Assembly (NCBI GenBank): GCA_900318795.1
Contig: ONLU01000015.1
Span: 1-46,585, forward strand
Length of the DNA stretch: 46,585 nt
From: an uncultured Prevotellaceae bacterium
GTDB lineage: Bacteria > Bacteroidota > Bacteroidia > Bacteroidales > Bacteroidaceae
Direction of reading: 5' to 3'
Below, piece by piece: positions 27,115 through 36,152 of this stretch (position 1 is its first letter; each line of letters opens with the position of its first letter). Made by a program: the position numbers and the translations under genes. Under the pieces are notes generated by a model, which did no database searches, was not told the DNA's origin, and saw nothing but the letters and a program-made list of their open reading frames with translations.

Positions 27115-28005
27115 ATGAGATATAATACGAACACACAGGGAGAATACGAGCATCTGACGGTCAGTCAGGAGCAGCCCTTGCTGGAATTCCTGCTTGAGCA
27201 TGTCCACCAGAGCCGTACCAAGGTGAAACAAACCTTGCAGGGACAGGGCATCAAGGTGAATGGCAAGACAGTGACGCAGTTCGACTATCCACTGAAGCCA
27301 GGCATGAAGGTGGCGGTGTCGAAGACCAAGCGCAACCAGCAGCCATTCCGCAGCCGTTATGTGAAGATTGTGTATGAGGACCGCTGGCTGATCGTGATAG
27401 AGAAGCAGCCGGGCATTCTCTCCATGGCTGCCGGTCATTCCACCCTCAACGTCAAGAGCGTGTTGGACGACTATTTCAGGAAGTCGCGCCAGAATTGCAC
27501 GGCACACGTTGTGCATCGACTGGACCGAGACACCTCCGGACTGATGATCTACGCCAAGGACATGGATACCGAGCAGGCCCTGGAGCGCAATTGGCATGAG
27601 GTGGTGTACGACCGCCGCTATGTGGCTGTCCTTAGTGGCGAGATGGAGCAGGACGAAGGTACCATCGCCAACTGGCTGAAAGACAACAAGGCCTATGTGA
27701 CCTATTCCTCGCCGGTGGATAACGGTGGCAAATATGCCGTTACCCACTTCCATGTGATGGATCGCACCACGGATCACTCGTTGGTGGAATTCAAACTGGA
27801 GACAGGTCGCAAGAACCAGATTCGTGTGCATGCGGCAGATATGGGACATCCCGTGTGCGGTGACTCAAAGTATGGTAATGGCGACGACCCTCTGCATCGT
27901 CTTTGTCTGCATGCCTGGCTGTTGTGCTTCTATCATCCCGTGACGCGTCAGCCCATGGAGTTCGAGACCCCTCTGCCTGCCACGTTCAGACACCTGTTTA
28001 AATAA
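27115..28005 (+). CDS. RluA/RluD-family RNA pseudouridine synthase
   Basis: A 296-residue enzyme. An N-terminal S4-like RNA-binding region (SRTKVKQTLQGQGIKVNGK, about residues 38-56) precedes the catalytic domain. The active-site motif VHRLDRDTSG carries the catalytic Asp. The substrate, rRNA or tRNA uridine, cannot be told from sequence. Normal length, with its own promoter, followed by a 50-residue membrane protein gene. Confidence 0.93.
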   Translation: MRYNTNTQGEYEHLTVSQEQPLLEFLLEHVHQSRTKVKQTLQGQGIKVNGKTVTQFDYPLKPGMKVAVSKTKRNQQPFRSRYVKIVYEDRWLIVIEKQPGILSMAAGHSTLNVKSVLDDYFRKSRQNCTAHVVHRLDRDTSGLMIYAKDMDTEQALERNWHEVVYDRRYVAVLSGEMEQDEGTIANWLKDNKAYVTYSSPVDNGGKYAVTHFHVMDRTTDHSLVEFKLETGRKNQIRVHAADMGHPVCGDSKYGNGDDPLHRLCLHAWLLCFYHPVTRQPMEFETPLPATFRHLFK

Positions 28006-28029
28006 AATAGACTTTTCAACGATTGAGAT

Positions 28030-28182
28030 ATGGAAAACCTGACTTCCTACCTTGCCATTCTGGCATTGATTATCATTGGATTCCTTGTGGTGAAGAAGGT
28101 GGCTTCGTGCATGATCAAGAGCGTGGTCACCATCATCCTCTTCCTGGCAGCCATCGCCATCTACTGGCTTTACCTCAAGTAA
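28030..28182 (+). CDS. 50-residue membrane protein of unknown function
   Basis: A 50-residue ORF starting MENLTSYLAILALIII. Two hydrophobic segments (residues 6-21 and 31-48) flank a short positive loop VKKVASCMIK. It starts 24 bases after the pseudouridine synthase and would share its transcript. No family is recognised. Hydrophobic patterning and operon position support a real gene. Confidence 0.65.
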   Translation: MENLTSYLAILALIIIGFLVVKKVASCMIKSVVTIILFLAAIAIYWLYLK

Positions 28183-28186
28183 GTTG

Positions 28187-28258
28187 CTGGCGGGGTTAGA
28201 CGAGCAATAGCTCCTGGGCTACCTGGCGGGGTCAGACGAGCAGTAGCCCCAGGGCTAC
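28187..28258. repeat. 36-bp tandem duplication at the 3' end of menA
   Basis: Copies at 28187-28222 and 28223-28258 match at about 32 of 36 positions. The second contains the menA stop (TCA on plus) and the hairpin TAGCCC/GGGCTA. The first carries TTA at the matching position, so each copy ends the frame. Confidence 0.85.
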
Positions 28259-29167
28259 CGTCAGTCCGTAGACAAACATGTTGCGCGCAGTTTCGCCAAG
28301 GCACTCATTCAGCTGCCTGCCGAAGTTGATGCGTTTCAGTTTGAGCCAGGTGTAGATGTGCATCAGCAGGTAGATCAAGGGCAGCACGAAGGCCAGTACA
28401 TGACCGTTCAGCCAGAACACCACTCCCAGCAGGCAGGCCACCATTCCCAGTATCAGGTAGAGCCATTCTGCGGCTTCGCTGCCGATTCTGACCACCAAGG
28501 TCATCTTCCCGTCGCGCTCGTCATTATAGCGGTCGCGATAGTTGTTGACGATGAGCAGTCCGTCAATGACCAGTCCACAGGCAATAGAAGCCACGAAGAC
28601 TTGCCACGTCAGCGTGTGCAGCTGGATGTAGTAGGTGCAGCAGACCGGTACGATGCCGAAGAACACCAGTACCAATACGTCCCCCAGTCCCATATACGAC
28701 AAATGGGTAGTGTACAGGAAGCAGAACACCACACACAGCAGGCCCACCAGAATCATCTCCAGTCCTCCGTAGTAGACCAGCGGCAGTCCCACCAGACATG
28801 CCAGCACCGTAGTGGACGCAATGGCCTGCTTCATGGAGTCCGTCTTTACCCATCCCTGCGTACAAGCCCTCAGGGGACCTAACCGTGAGGCGCTGTCGTC
28901 GTTGCCCTTGGCATAGTCGAAGAAGTCGTTGACGAAGTTGGCGTCAATCTGCATGATGAAGGCAAACAGCAGGCACAGCGCGGCTGCCGTCCAGCTGAAC
29001 ACGTCGTCCCCATACTCCTGGGCGTCGACAAAAGCCAGTGCCACGCCAATCATGACAGGTACGGCAGCTCCAGAAAGCGTTTTCGGGCGTGCTGCCAGCA
29101 ACCAAGCCTGCAGAGAGTCCTGCCTGACGTTTTGTTCGCTCAACATAGATACCCTTTCTCTTGTCAT
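28232..29167 (-). CDS. menA: 1,4-dihydroxy-2-naphthoate polyprenyltransferase
   Basis: A 311-residue UbiA-family integral membrane enzyme attaching the polyprenyl chain in menaquinone synthesis. The first Asp-rich motif is NDFFDYAKGND and the second is NNYRDRYNDERDGK; eight or so membrane helices follow the family pattern. Met8 is an alternative start. It is last in the DUF4468-porin-HD run, one base after the HD gene. Its last codons lie in a tandem duplication. Confidence 0.93.
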   Translation of the reverse strand: MTRERVSMLSEQNVRQDSLQAWLLAARPKTLSGAAVPVMIGVALAFVDAQEYGDDVFSWTAAALCLLFAFIMQIDANFVNDFFDYAKGNDDSASRLGPLRACTQGWVKTDSMKQAIASTTVLACLVGLPLVYYGGLEMILVGLLCVVFCFLYTTHLSYMGLGDVLVLVFFGIVPVCCTYYIQLHTLTWQVFVASIACGLVIDGLLIVNNYRDRYNDERDGKMTLVVRIGSEAAEWLYLILGMVACLLGVVFWLNGHVLAFVLPLIYLLMHIYTWLKLKRINFGRQLNECLGETARNMFVYGLTVALGLLLV

Positions 29168-29168
29168 G

Positions 29169-29810
29169 TTATTCCGATGTGCTTTCTTCTTTGAAAATCC
29201 TGTCGAACACAGGGCGCATCTTGTCGGACTCCGCTATCAGCTGGCGAAGTTCGTTGAGTTTCCGCTCGTTTTCAGAACCTTGTATCCATAGCTTGATATA
29301 GCCGTTGACACTGTATTTTTCGTTCATGTGCTGCATGAACCGGCGCCAGTGTCCCTCGGTTTCCAGTTCGGGGTAGTTGCTCAGCCCGAATTGGATAGTG
29401 CGGCGGATGACGGTCTCTGGTTCTATGTCCCTGTCGGCTTCAGCCACAATCTTGCCATAGACGCTTCTGGGAGTCCTTGATGCCGAGGCGCGATGGTCTT
29501 CCACCGCCTCCTTCATCAGCTTCAGCTGTTCTGCTGAAAACCAGCGTTTCAGCCGGGCGTCCTGCATGAGGATCTTGCCACTGGTGATGTGGTGGACCGC
29601 CCTGGGCCCTGATAGCCCCAGGTCGTGGTAGGCAGCTATGACGTATGCCATGTCCAGGTCAGCCCCAATCTTGCGAGCCAGGTCGAGTGAGCGGCGTATG
29701 ACCCTCGTGGCATGTTCCATGTTATGGCCTTTGTCAAAGGCTGCATATTGTGGAAGTATCTGGGTCTCCACAAATTCCACCAGGTCGAGTGAGGGGTTCT
29801 GCGTCATCAT
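29169..29810 (-). CDS. HD-domain phosphohydrolase-like protein
   Basis: A 213-residue protein with an HD metal site: His in KGHNMEHATRV, the HD pair in AYHDLG, and a later Asp in AEADRDIE. It is probably a metal-dependent phosphohydrolase acting on a nucleotide or phosphate ester; substrate unknown. It sits 7 bases after the porin gene and 1 base before menA, so translation is tightly linked. Confidence 0.85.
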   Translation of the reverse strand: MMTQNPSLDLVEFVETQILPQYAAFDKGHNMEHATRVIRRSLDLARKIGADLDMAYVIAAYHDLGLSGPRAVHHITSGKILMQDARLKRWFSAEQLKLMKEAVEDHRASASRTPRSVYGKIVAEADRDIEPETVIRRTIQFGLSNYPELETEGHWRRFMQHMNEKYSVNGYIKLWIQGSENERKLNELRQLIAESDKMRPVFDRIFKEESTSE

Positions 29811-29817
29811 GTGTCTG

Positions 29818-32178
29818 TTAATTAAAGAAGTTCCACGATACGCCGAAACGCAGTGTCCTGCTGTTCATGGGGTAGTGGGGAGTCAGGAAATACATCTTGT
29901 TGCCCGAACCGGAATTGACGTGGCTCATGGCAACGAAGAAGCGTGCGCGCTTCAGGTGGAAGTTGGCGTAGACGTCGACGTAGGGGTAAGCGCCCAGCTT
30001 GACACGGCAGTCGGCATTCTTCTGTACGGCAAACTGTCCGATGTATGGCAGGTAGTCCGGTGCGTCGTACTCGGTGAAGTAGGTCACATTGGCACCCAGC
30101 TCCGTGCTCAGCACGCGGGCAATCTTGAACTTCAGGTAGAGGTTGCTGAACACATTCAGCTTCGGCAGGCACAGCACGTCCTGGTTGCTGGAGTTCTGGA
30201 AAGTGATGACGTTTTCCCAATTGAGAATGCCCAGACGGAAATTCTGCATCAGCTGAGCGGTCAGGATGTTGATGCTGGATCCCTCCTGATAGACCCCGCC
30301 TGTCAGTCCTATGCGGTTGTGGTTGGAGTCCATGGCATAGTTCATGCCGAAGTAGGTGTAGTTCTTGATTTGTGTGACTGCCACGCGCAGATGGGTGTTA
30401 GTCTTGCGATAGCTGAACAAACCCTCCACATGTGTCCTGGTCTCTTTGTCCAGCGAGGTGTCCCACCAGAGGAACTTAGAGTGGTAGCTCTCCTGGAATG
30501 TTCCCGGCTGTATGCGGTGCAAGTATGCCTTGGCAGCCAGCGTCACCGTGTCGCCGAAGAGCCGGAAGTTGACGTCGGTGTTGAAGTCCAGAGCCAGCGA
30601 GCCGGCATCCATGCCCGTCACGCCCAGTTCGGCAATGAGGTTGAAGTGGAAGGCCTTGCCCTGCATTCTTGACAGTTGTCCGCCCACGTTCAGGCTGTGT
30701 CCTGTCCGCTTGCCCATCACGTAGCCCGTGGAGTCGGCATTGAACTCAGGCATCTTGAAGTTGCGGTTCTCATACGATATGAAACCCTTCAGCCCCGCCT
30801 TCATGTATTTGTTGAATCCCTCCAGCAGCGCAATGGCGAAGGTGTTCTTGATAGACAGGTATTTGGTCTTGTCGAATATGGAGTCCTGGATGTAGGCACC
30901 TTCGTCGTTCTTCTCGTAGTACTTCTTGGCAAAGTAGTCGTCGGGGGTGTCGTAGGCCTGATAGATGCGGTCGTGGTTGTTGAGCTCTACCGTGTGGATG
31001 AAGCTTGTCACGGGCACGAATTCGCGCTTCATGGTGGCATCGATGGAGTCTTCAACCTCCTTGGCGTGCTTCAGGCTGTCCAGCTGGGCCTGCGACTGCA
31101 CCTTGATGCGGGCGCTGTCAGCGAGTACGGGCTTCTTGTCTGCTTCAGGCGCATCGCCCATGATGACGGCACCGTCTGGGCGTCCGGCAGGCTGTGTGTC
31201 CTTCACCTTCGCCCCCTTTCGTCCCGACTCCATGGGCTGGTCCTTGCCACGCTCTTCGCGCTCTCGCTTCTGCTGGGCAGACTTCTGTGCAAACTGTTTG
31301 GCTTTGATTTCCGCATCGGTCATCTTGACCTTGCGGTAGAAGCCTATATTATAGCGGTGTGACAGGAAGAAATGCTGTGAGTTGTTGCGGTTCCAGTTGG
31401 ACTTGAGCACCGTGGGAATCTCGTCCTCGTTGAATGAGGACTCCTGAGCCTCGGGGTGGGTGATGTATTCATCGTTGACGATACCGCCGCTCTCCGTAGC
31501 CTTGCGATGGTGGAAGGTGAGCAGGGTGTGCATCTGGTACTGGTCGCCGATGTAGGACCCGAAGAGAGTAGCCCGGAAGTGCGAGTTGTTCTGGTTGGCA
31601 TAGTAGCCCGTGGCATAGTGGTAGTCCAGGTCGAAGCCCATGCCGACGCGCTTGCCGGCATTGACGGCAAACTTGGCGTCAATGTGGTCTTCGCCGTTCT
31701 GCTTGTCGCCACATGTCTCGTAGGTGATGTGGGTGTATGGCGACAGGGTGTTGACGAACAGGAAGTCGTCAGGTTGCTTGGTCGTGAAGCTGTAGGGCTG
31801 GGTGAAGTAGAACTGGCTGGTCTCCGGCCGGTCTATGAAGATACGGTTGATGCGTGACGTGTAGTTGTTGCCCAGCGTGTTGTACTGTCCGTAGAGTCCT
31901 GTGGCATAGATGCTGTTCTGGTAGAGGTGGGGCACGGTGTCGGGCTGGCTGGGAATGACGTCGCCGAACCGTCGGTCTATCTTCCAGAACCTGAGTCCGA
32001 TGGGCACTTCCTTGTTTTGGTGTGTGGTGTCGCGCCGGTTCGGGTTGAAGTTGCTGTTGTTGCCGTATTCGTCGCGCTGGGTGATGTTACCGCTGGGGTC
32101 CATCTGGTTATACACCTGAGCCTGCACGGCAGAGACCATGCAGACAAGGAACGAAAGCAGTAAAAATGTTTTCTTCAT
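29818..32178 (-). CDS. Outer-membrane beta-barrel, 'putative porin' family
   Basis: A 786-residue protein with a signal peptide cleaved after about VQA (residue 20). Many alternating amphipathic strands follow, and the C-terminus LRFGVSWNFFN ends in an aromatic residue as outer-membrane barrels do. It resembles the Bacteroidetes family named 'putative porin'. A polar, Lys/Glu-rich insert at about residues 285-390 probably forms a large loop or periplasmic segment. Its start overlaps the end of the 55-residue gene (ATGA). Confidence 0.87.
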   Translation of the reverse strand: MKKTFLLLSFLVCMVSAVQAQVYNQMDPSGNITQRDEYGNNSNFNPNRRDTTHQNKEVPIGLRFWKIDRRFGDVIPSQPDTVPHLYQNSIYATGLYGQYNTLGNNYTSRINRIFIDRPETSQFYFTQPYSFTTKQPDDFLFVNTLSPYTHITYETCGDKQNGEDHIDAKFAVNAGKRVGMGFDLDYHYATGYYANQNNSHFRATLFGSYIGDQYQMHTLLTFHHRKATESGGIVNDEYITHPEAQESSFNEDEIPTVLKSNWNRNNSQHFFLSHRYNIGFYRKVKMTDAEIKAKQFAQKSAQQKREREERGKDQPMESGRKGAKVKDTQPAGRPDGAVIMGDAPEADKKPVLADSARIKVQSQAQLDSLKHAKEVEDSIDATMKREFVPVTSFIHTVELNNHDRIYQAYDTPDDYFAKKYYEKNDEGAYIQDSIFDKTKYLSIKNTFAIALLEGFNKYMKAGLKGFISYENRNFKMPEFNADSTGYVMGKRTGHSLNVGGQLSRMQGKAFHFNLIAELGVTGMDAGSLALDFNTDVNFRLFGDTVTLAAKAYLHRIQPGTFQESYHSKFLWWDTSLDKETRTHVEGLFSYRKTNTHLRVAVTQIKNYTYFGMNYAMDSNHNRIGLTGGVYQEGSSINILTAQLMQNFRLGILNWENVITFQNSSNQDVLCLPKLNVFSNLYLKFKIARVLSTELGANVTYFTEYDAPDYLPYIGQFAVQKNADCRVKLGAYPYVDVYANFHLKRARFFVAMSHVNSGSGNKMYFLTPHYPMNSRTLRFGVSWNFFN

Positions 32179-32342
32179 ACTTTAAACATGCGCAGGGTTG
32201 CCTCTGCAAACTTGACCACCATGGAGATGAGGATGATGTAGATGCCCATCTCCTTGTGGTGGGTGAAATAGAATACCAAGCCGACAACAGCACCTATCAT
32301 GAAGATGATGTTCAGCCAGTTGCGGATGACATCAGTGTTCAT
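32175..32342 (-). CDS. 55-residue membrane protein of unknown function
   Basis: A 55-residue ORF starting MNTDVIRNWLNIIFM. Two hydrophobic helices (residues about 9-27 and 33-45) are joined by THHKEMG. It is locked between DUF4468 and the porin by ATGA overlaps on both sides, strong evidence of real, coupled translation. I do not recognise a family; a role beside the porin is inference only. Confidence 0.8.
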   Translation of the reverse strand: MNTDVIRNWLNIIFMIGAVVGLVFYFTHHKEMGIYIILISMVVKFAEATLRMFKV

Positions 32343-32956
32343 TTCAGCAGCGATTCAATTTTGTTGAACAGGAAATCCTTGCGGTCAATGGTCTTGCGGC
32401 GGAACTTGCCGGTTCTGGGATAAAGCTTGGTGTTCTTCTTGTTCACTGCGTCGTTGTCGGTAATCCAGCCTTCAGCCTTCAGCCGCTGCGGGTCGCGTTG
32501 CTCCTCGTACAGGTAGCGTATGTGGCTCAGCGTTACTACGGCCTTGCCGTCCTGGCAATGAGCCTCCAGCACGTACATGAAGCGCGTCTGGTCAAGCACG
32601 AGCGCTGTCTTCTTGAATACCAGCCATTCCTCGTAGTTGCCGCCCAATTCGTATTTTGTGCTGTCGTTGACGAGGAACTGGTTGTTGATTTGGTTCTTCT
32701 CGCGTCCCATTTTCTGCATGTATGCCCTGATGGTGCGGAAGATGTCGGCAGCACTCTTGCCGGGTGCTTCGATGGTTTTGCTGAACACCACCTTGCCGTC
32801 GACCTCGGGTACGGCGCCGCGCAGGTATTTCGCGTCGGGATTGGTTTTCTGCTCCTTCACTTCCACTTCTTCCTCTTCATTACGCTCCCAGGTGTTGTCC
32901 TGGGCCCACATGGTTACTGGTACGAAAGCCAGCATGAACATCAAGATTTTCTTCAT
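32339..32956 (-). CDS. DUF4468 domain-containing exported protein
   Basis: A 205-residue protein with a signal peptide (MKKILMFMLAFVPVTMWAQ). An acidic stretch WERNEEEEVEVKE precedes the DUF4468 TBP-like fold, seen from VVFSKTIEAPGKSAADIF onward. Function of the family is unknown. It is first in the run leading to the porin, HD protein and menA. Confidence 0.85.
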   Translation of the reverse strand: MKKILMFMLAFVPVTMWAQDNTWERNEEEEVEVKEQKTNPDAKYLRGAVPEVDGKVVFSKTIEAPGKSAADIFRTIRAYMQKMGREKNQINNQFLVNDSTKYELGGNYEEWLVFKKTALVLDQTRFMYVLEAHCQDGKAVVTLSHIRYLYEEQRDPQRLKAEGWITDNDAVNKKNTKLYPRTGKFRRKTIDRKDFLFNKIESLLK

Positions 32957-32986
32957 CGTGACATGTCTTTGTTTTTATTTTTCGTG

Positions 32987-32994
32987 CAAAAGTA
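32987..32994 (-). promoter_or_regulatory. -7 element (TACTTTTG) for the DUF4468-porin operon
   Basis: CAAAAGTA on plus, 31 bases upstream of the DUF4468 start. No TTG at normal -33 spacing. Confidence 0.55.
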
Positions 32995-33054
32995 CGAATA
33001 TTATTCTAAATACGGTGCTACAGCCTGCTATTTTTTTACCTTTTTAACCACTTT

Positions 33055-33117
33055 GCCAGCCTCGGGCCGTTCTCTCCGGCTCCCATGTTGCCAGCCTCGG
33101 AGCGTTCACGCCGGCTT
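33055..33117. repeat. 35-bp-period tandem duplication at the 3' end of uvrB
   Basis: GCCAGCCTCGG at 33055 and again at 33090 begins two similar blocks, matching at about 23 of 27 positions. The second contains the uvrB stop codon. Each block can pair AGCC with GGCT. Confidence 0.75.
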
Positions 33118-35142
33118 CAATTCCAGCTCCTTTTGCAGCCTGACTATCTCGTCGCGATATTGGGCAGCCTGCAGGAAGTCCAGATTTTTGGCAGCATCCT
33201 TCATCAGTCGGGTCGTCTCCTGGATGCTCTTCTCCAGTTGCTGGCGGGTCATGCGCTCTATGATGGGGTCGGCGGCCAAGGCGGCTTCCGACGGTCCGAC
33301 ATAGGCGGTGGCGGCCATCGGCGCCGTGTCTTTGCCGTTGTCGGCAATCTGTCGTAAGTCGCTCTGCTTCAGTGTTTTCTGAATCTGTTTTGGAGTGATT
33401 CCGTGCTCCTCGTTGTAGCGCAGCTGCTTGGTGCGGCGGCGCAGGGTCTCGTCGATGGTCAGCTGCATGGAGGCCGTGATGCTGTCGGCATACATGATGA
33501 CCTTGCCGTTGACGTTGCGGGCGGCACGTCCGGCAGTCTGTGTCAGCGAGCGGTGAGAGCGTAGGAATCCCTCCTTGTCAGCGTCGAGGATGGCCACCAG
33601 CGACACCTCGGGCAAGTCCAGACCCTCGCGCAGCAGGTTGACGCCCACCAGCACGTCGTAGGTGCCGTTGCGCAGGTTCTCCAGAATCTTCACGCGGTCC
33701 AGCGTGGTCACCTCGCTGTGGATGTAGGCCGTCTGAATGCCGTGACTCAGCAGATATTCCGACGTCTCTTCTGCCATGCGCTTGGTCAGCGTGGTCACCA
33801 GCACGCGCTCCTTGCGCTGGATGCGCTGCTGTATCTCCTCCATCAGGTCGTCTATCTGGTTCTCCGTGGGGCGCACCTCAATCTCCGGGTCCAGCAAGCC
33901 CGTGGGGCGTATGACCTGTTCCACCACCACACCTTCCGACTCCTGCAGCTCGTAGTCGGCAGGGGTGGCCGACACGTAGATGACCTGATGGGTCATTTGC
34001 CTGAACTCGTCGAAGGTCAGCGGGCGGTTGTCGAAGGCAGCCGGCAGCCGGAATCCGTATTCCACCAGATTGGTCTTGCGGGCACGGTCGCCGCCGTACA
34101 TGGCGCCGATCTGTGGCACCGTGACGTGGCTCTCGTCAATCACCAGCAGATAGTCGTCGGGGAAGAAGTCCAGCAGACAGTAGGGTCGCTCGCCCGCCTG
34201 GCGGCCGTCGAAGTAGCGCGAGTAGTTCTCGATGCCCGAGCAGTGGCCCAGTTCCTTCATCATCTCCATGTCGTACTCCACGCGTTCCTTGATGCGCTGG
34301 GCCTTCATGGTGTCGCCCTGCTCCTCGAAGAATGCCACCTGCTTCACCAGGTCGTCCTGTATCTGGCGGATGGCCAGATTGGTCTGCTCCTGGGTGGTCA
34401 TGAAGAGGTTGGCAGGGTAGAGCTTGTACTCGTCGAAGGTGGCCATGCGTTGCATGGTGACGGCGTCCAGCTCCTCGATGGTGTCTATTTCGTCGTCCCA
34501 GAAGGTGACGCGCAGCACCACCTCCGAGTATGCCATGGCAATGTCGATGGTGTCGCCCTTCACGCGGAAGGTGCCGCGTTTCAGCTCCAGGTCGTTGCGG
34601 ACATAGAGGGCGGCTACCAGTTTTCTTAACAAAGCGTTGCGGTCGAGTATTTGTCCGCGGTGAATTTCGATGATGTTCTCGTTCAGCGCCACGGGACTGC
34701 CCATGCCGTAGATGCATGAAACCGAAGATATAACGATAACATCCTTTCTGCCTGACATCAAACTACTTACCGCACGCAGTCTCAGTCGGTCTATCTCCTC
34801 GTTGATGGCTAAGTCTTTTTCGATGTAGACATCTGTCGTGGGCAGGTAGGCCTCGGGCTGGTAGTAGTCATAATAGCTGACATAGTATTCGACGGCATTG
34901 TCCGGGAAGAAGCCCCGCATCTCCTCGTACAGCTGGGCTGCCAGCGTCTTGTTGTGCGACAGTATCAGGGTGGGCTTGTTGACATGGGCTATCACGTTGG
35001 CCACGGTGAATGTCTTGCCCGAACCCGTCACGCCCAGCAGCACCTGGGCCCTGTCGCCGCGCTCCAGCCCCTCCGTCAGTTGTCTGATGGCCTCGGGCTG
35101 GTCGCCCGTAGGCTGGTATTTGGATGTTAAAAGGAAGTTCAT
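33106..35142 (-). CDS. uvrB: UvrABC excinuclease subunit B
   Basis: A 678-residue nucleotide excision repair helicase-like subunit that holds damaged DNA for UvrC. Walker A is GVTGSGKTFT and the beta-hairpin region is YYDYYQPEAY. DESHVTVPQ and the helicase motif QTAGRAARN are intact. A C-terminal UVR motif binds UvrC. An in-frame TTG at 35151 overlaps the -7 element, so the ATG at 35142 (MNFLLTSKYQPTGDQP) is the start. It appears monocistronic. Confidence 0.97.
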   Translation of the reverse strand: MNFLLTSKYQPTGDQPEAIRQLTEGLERGDRAQVLLGVTGSGKTFTVANVIAHVNKPTLILSHNKTLAAQLYEEMRGFFPDNAVEYYVSYYDYYQPEAYLPTTDVYIEKDLAINEEIDRLRLRAVSSLMSGRKDVIVISSVSCIYGMGSPVALNENIIEIHRGQILDRNALLRKLVAALYVRNDLELKRGTFRVKGDTIDIAMAYSEVVLRVTFWDDEIDTIEELDAVTMQRMATFDEYKLYPANLFMTTQEQTNLAIRQIQDDLVKQVAFFEEQGDTMKAQRIKERVEYDMEMMKELGHCSGIENYSRYFDGRQAGERPYCLLDFFPDDYLLVIDESHVTVPQIGAMYGGDRARKTNLVEYGFRLPAAFDNRPLTFDEFRQMTHQVIYVSATPADYELQESEGVVVEQVIRPTGLLDPEIEVRPTENQIDDLMEEIQQRIQRKERVLVTTLTKRMAEETSEYLLSHGIQTAYIHSEVTTLDRVKILENLRNGTYDVLVGVNLLREGLDLPEVSLVAILDADKEGFLRSHRSLTQTAGRAARNVNGKVIMYADSITASMQLTIDETLRRRTKQLRYNEEHGITPKQIQKTLKQSDLRQIADNGKDTAPMAATAYVGPSEAALAADPIIERMTRQQLEKSIQETTRLMKDAAKNLDFLQAAQYRDEIVRLQKELELKPA

Positions 35143-35148
35143 ATCCTG

Positions 35149-35156
35149 CAAAATTA
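35149..35156 (-). promoter_or_regulatory. -7 element (TAATTTTG) for uvrB
   Basis: CAAAATTA on plus, only 6 bases from the ATG at 35142, implying a very short leader. No -33 TTG in place. Confidence 0.5.
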
Positions 35157-35207
35157 CGAAATATTTCCTAATTAGCCGCCTAAATCCCTAATTTTTATCA
35201 AAAAACC

Positions 35208-35238
35208 TTGGGTTTTCCAATGAAAATGCGTAATTTTG
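35208..35238 (+). promoter_or_regulatory. bamD operon promoter (-33 TTG, -7 TAATTTTG)
   Basis: TTG at 35208-35210 and TAATTTTG at 35231-35238 have a 20-base spacer; bamD starts 20 bases later. Confidence 0.75.
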
Positions 35239-35257
35239 CACGTCAAATCGCAAAAGA

Positions 35258-36085
35258 ATGAAGAAAAACTGCATCATAGCGCTTTGCGTGACCGCCCTGC
35301 TGTCAGGGTGTGCCCGCGATTTCAATAACGTCTACAAGTCGAACGACAACACGTATAAGTATGAGTATGCCAAGCAGTGCTTTGCCCAAGGCAGGTTCCA
35401 GCAGGCAGCCACGCTGCTGCAGGAGCTGGTGACCATGCAGAAGGGTAGGGAGAGTGCTCAGGAGAGTCTCTACATGCTGGGCATGGCACAGTTCTGCAAC
35501 AGGGACTACGAAGCCGCCAGCGCCACCTTCAAGAAGTACTTCCAGAGCTATCCCAAGGGCGACTATGCCGAGCAGGCCTCGTTCTACACAGGCCAGTCGC
35601 TCTTCCAGAGCATGCCCGACCCCCGTCTGGACCAGTCGGCCACCATCGGAGCTATCAATGCGTTCCAGAACTTCATGGACTACTATCCCGACTCGCCGCT
35701 GCGCGAGAAAGCCCAGAACCAGCTGTTCATCCTCCAGGATAACCTCGTCATGAAGGAGTACCTGGCAGCCGAGCTCTACTACAACCTAGGCGGCTACTTT
35801 GGCAACATCAATGCCAACACCGAGTCCAACTACGAGTCGTGCATCATCACGTCGCAGAATGCGCTGAAGTCCTATCCCTTCAGTTCGCTGCGCGAGAAGT
35901 TCTCCATCCTCATCATGAAGTCGAAGTTTGAGCTGGCTCAGAACTCCAGCGAGGAGCGCCGTGTGGAGCGCTTCCGCGACGCCGAGGACGAGTGCTACGG
36001 ATTCCTCAACGAGTTTCCCGAGTCCGCCGAGCGCAAGACCGCCGAGAAGTACATCGTCAAGTGCAAGAAAGTCACGGGCGACTGA
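35258..36085 (+). CDS. bamD: Outer membrane assembly lipoprotein BamD
   Basis: A 275-residue lipoprotein (lipobox LLSGC, Cys18) made of TPR-like helical repeats. It is a core partner of BamA in inserting beta-barrels. YEYAKQCFAQGRFQQAATLLQELV and later repeats fit the YfiO/BamD pattern. It is first of three genes, followed by omega and a DUF4293 protein. The porin-family barrel upstream is the kind of client it would assemble. Confidence 0.92.
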   Translation: MKKNCIIALCVTALLSGCARDFNNVYKSNDNTYKYEYAKQCFAQGRFQQAATLLQELVTMQKGRESAQESLYMLGMAQFCNRDYEAASATFKKYFQSYPKGDYAEQASFYTGQSLFQSMPDPRLDQSATIGAINAFQNFMDYYPDSPLREKAQNQLFILQDNLVMKEYLAAELYYNLGGYFGNINANTESNYESCIITSQNALKSYPFSSLREKFSILIMKSKFELAQNSSEERRVERFRDAEDECYGFLNEFPESAERKTAEKYIVKCKKVTGD

Positions 36086-36152
36086 TGGCCACGTCAGCGC
36101 CCCCGATTCACAGCATCTCAATTGTAAAAAAGTTAAATCGCAAATAATAAAC

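Noticed and set aside
35143-35151. TTG start adding three residues to UvrB
   Set aside because: The codon overlaps the -7 element; ATG at 35142 begins the standard UvrB N-terminus.
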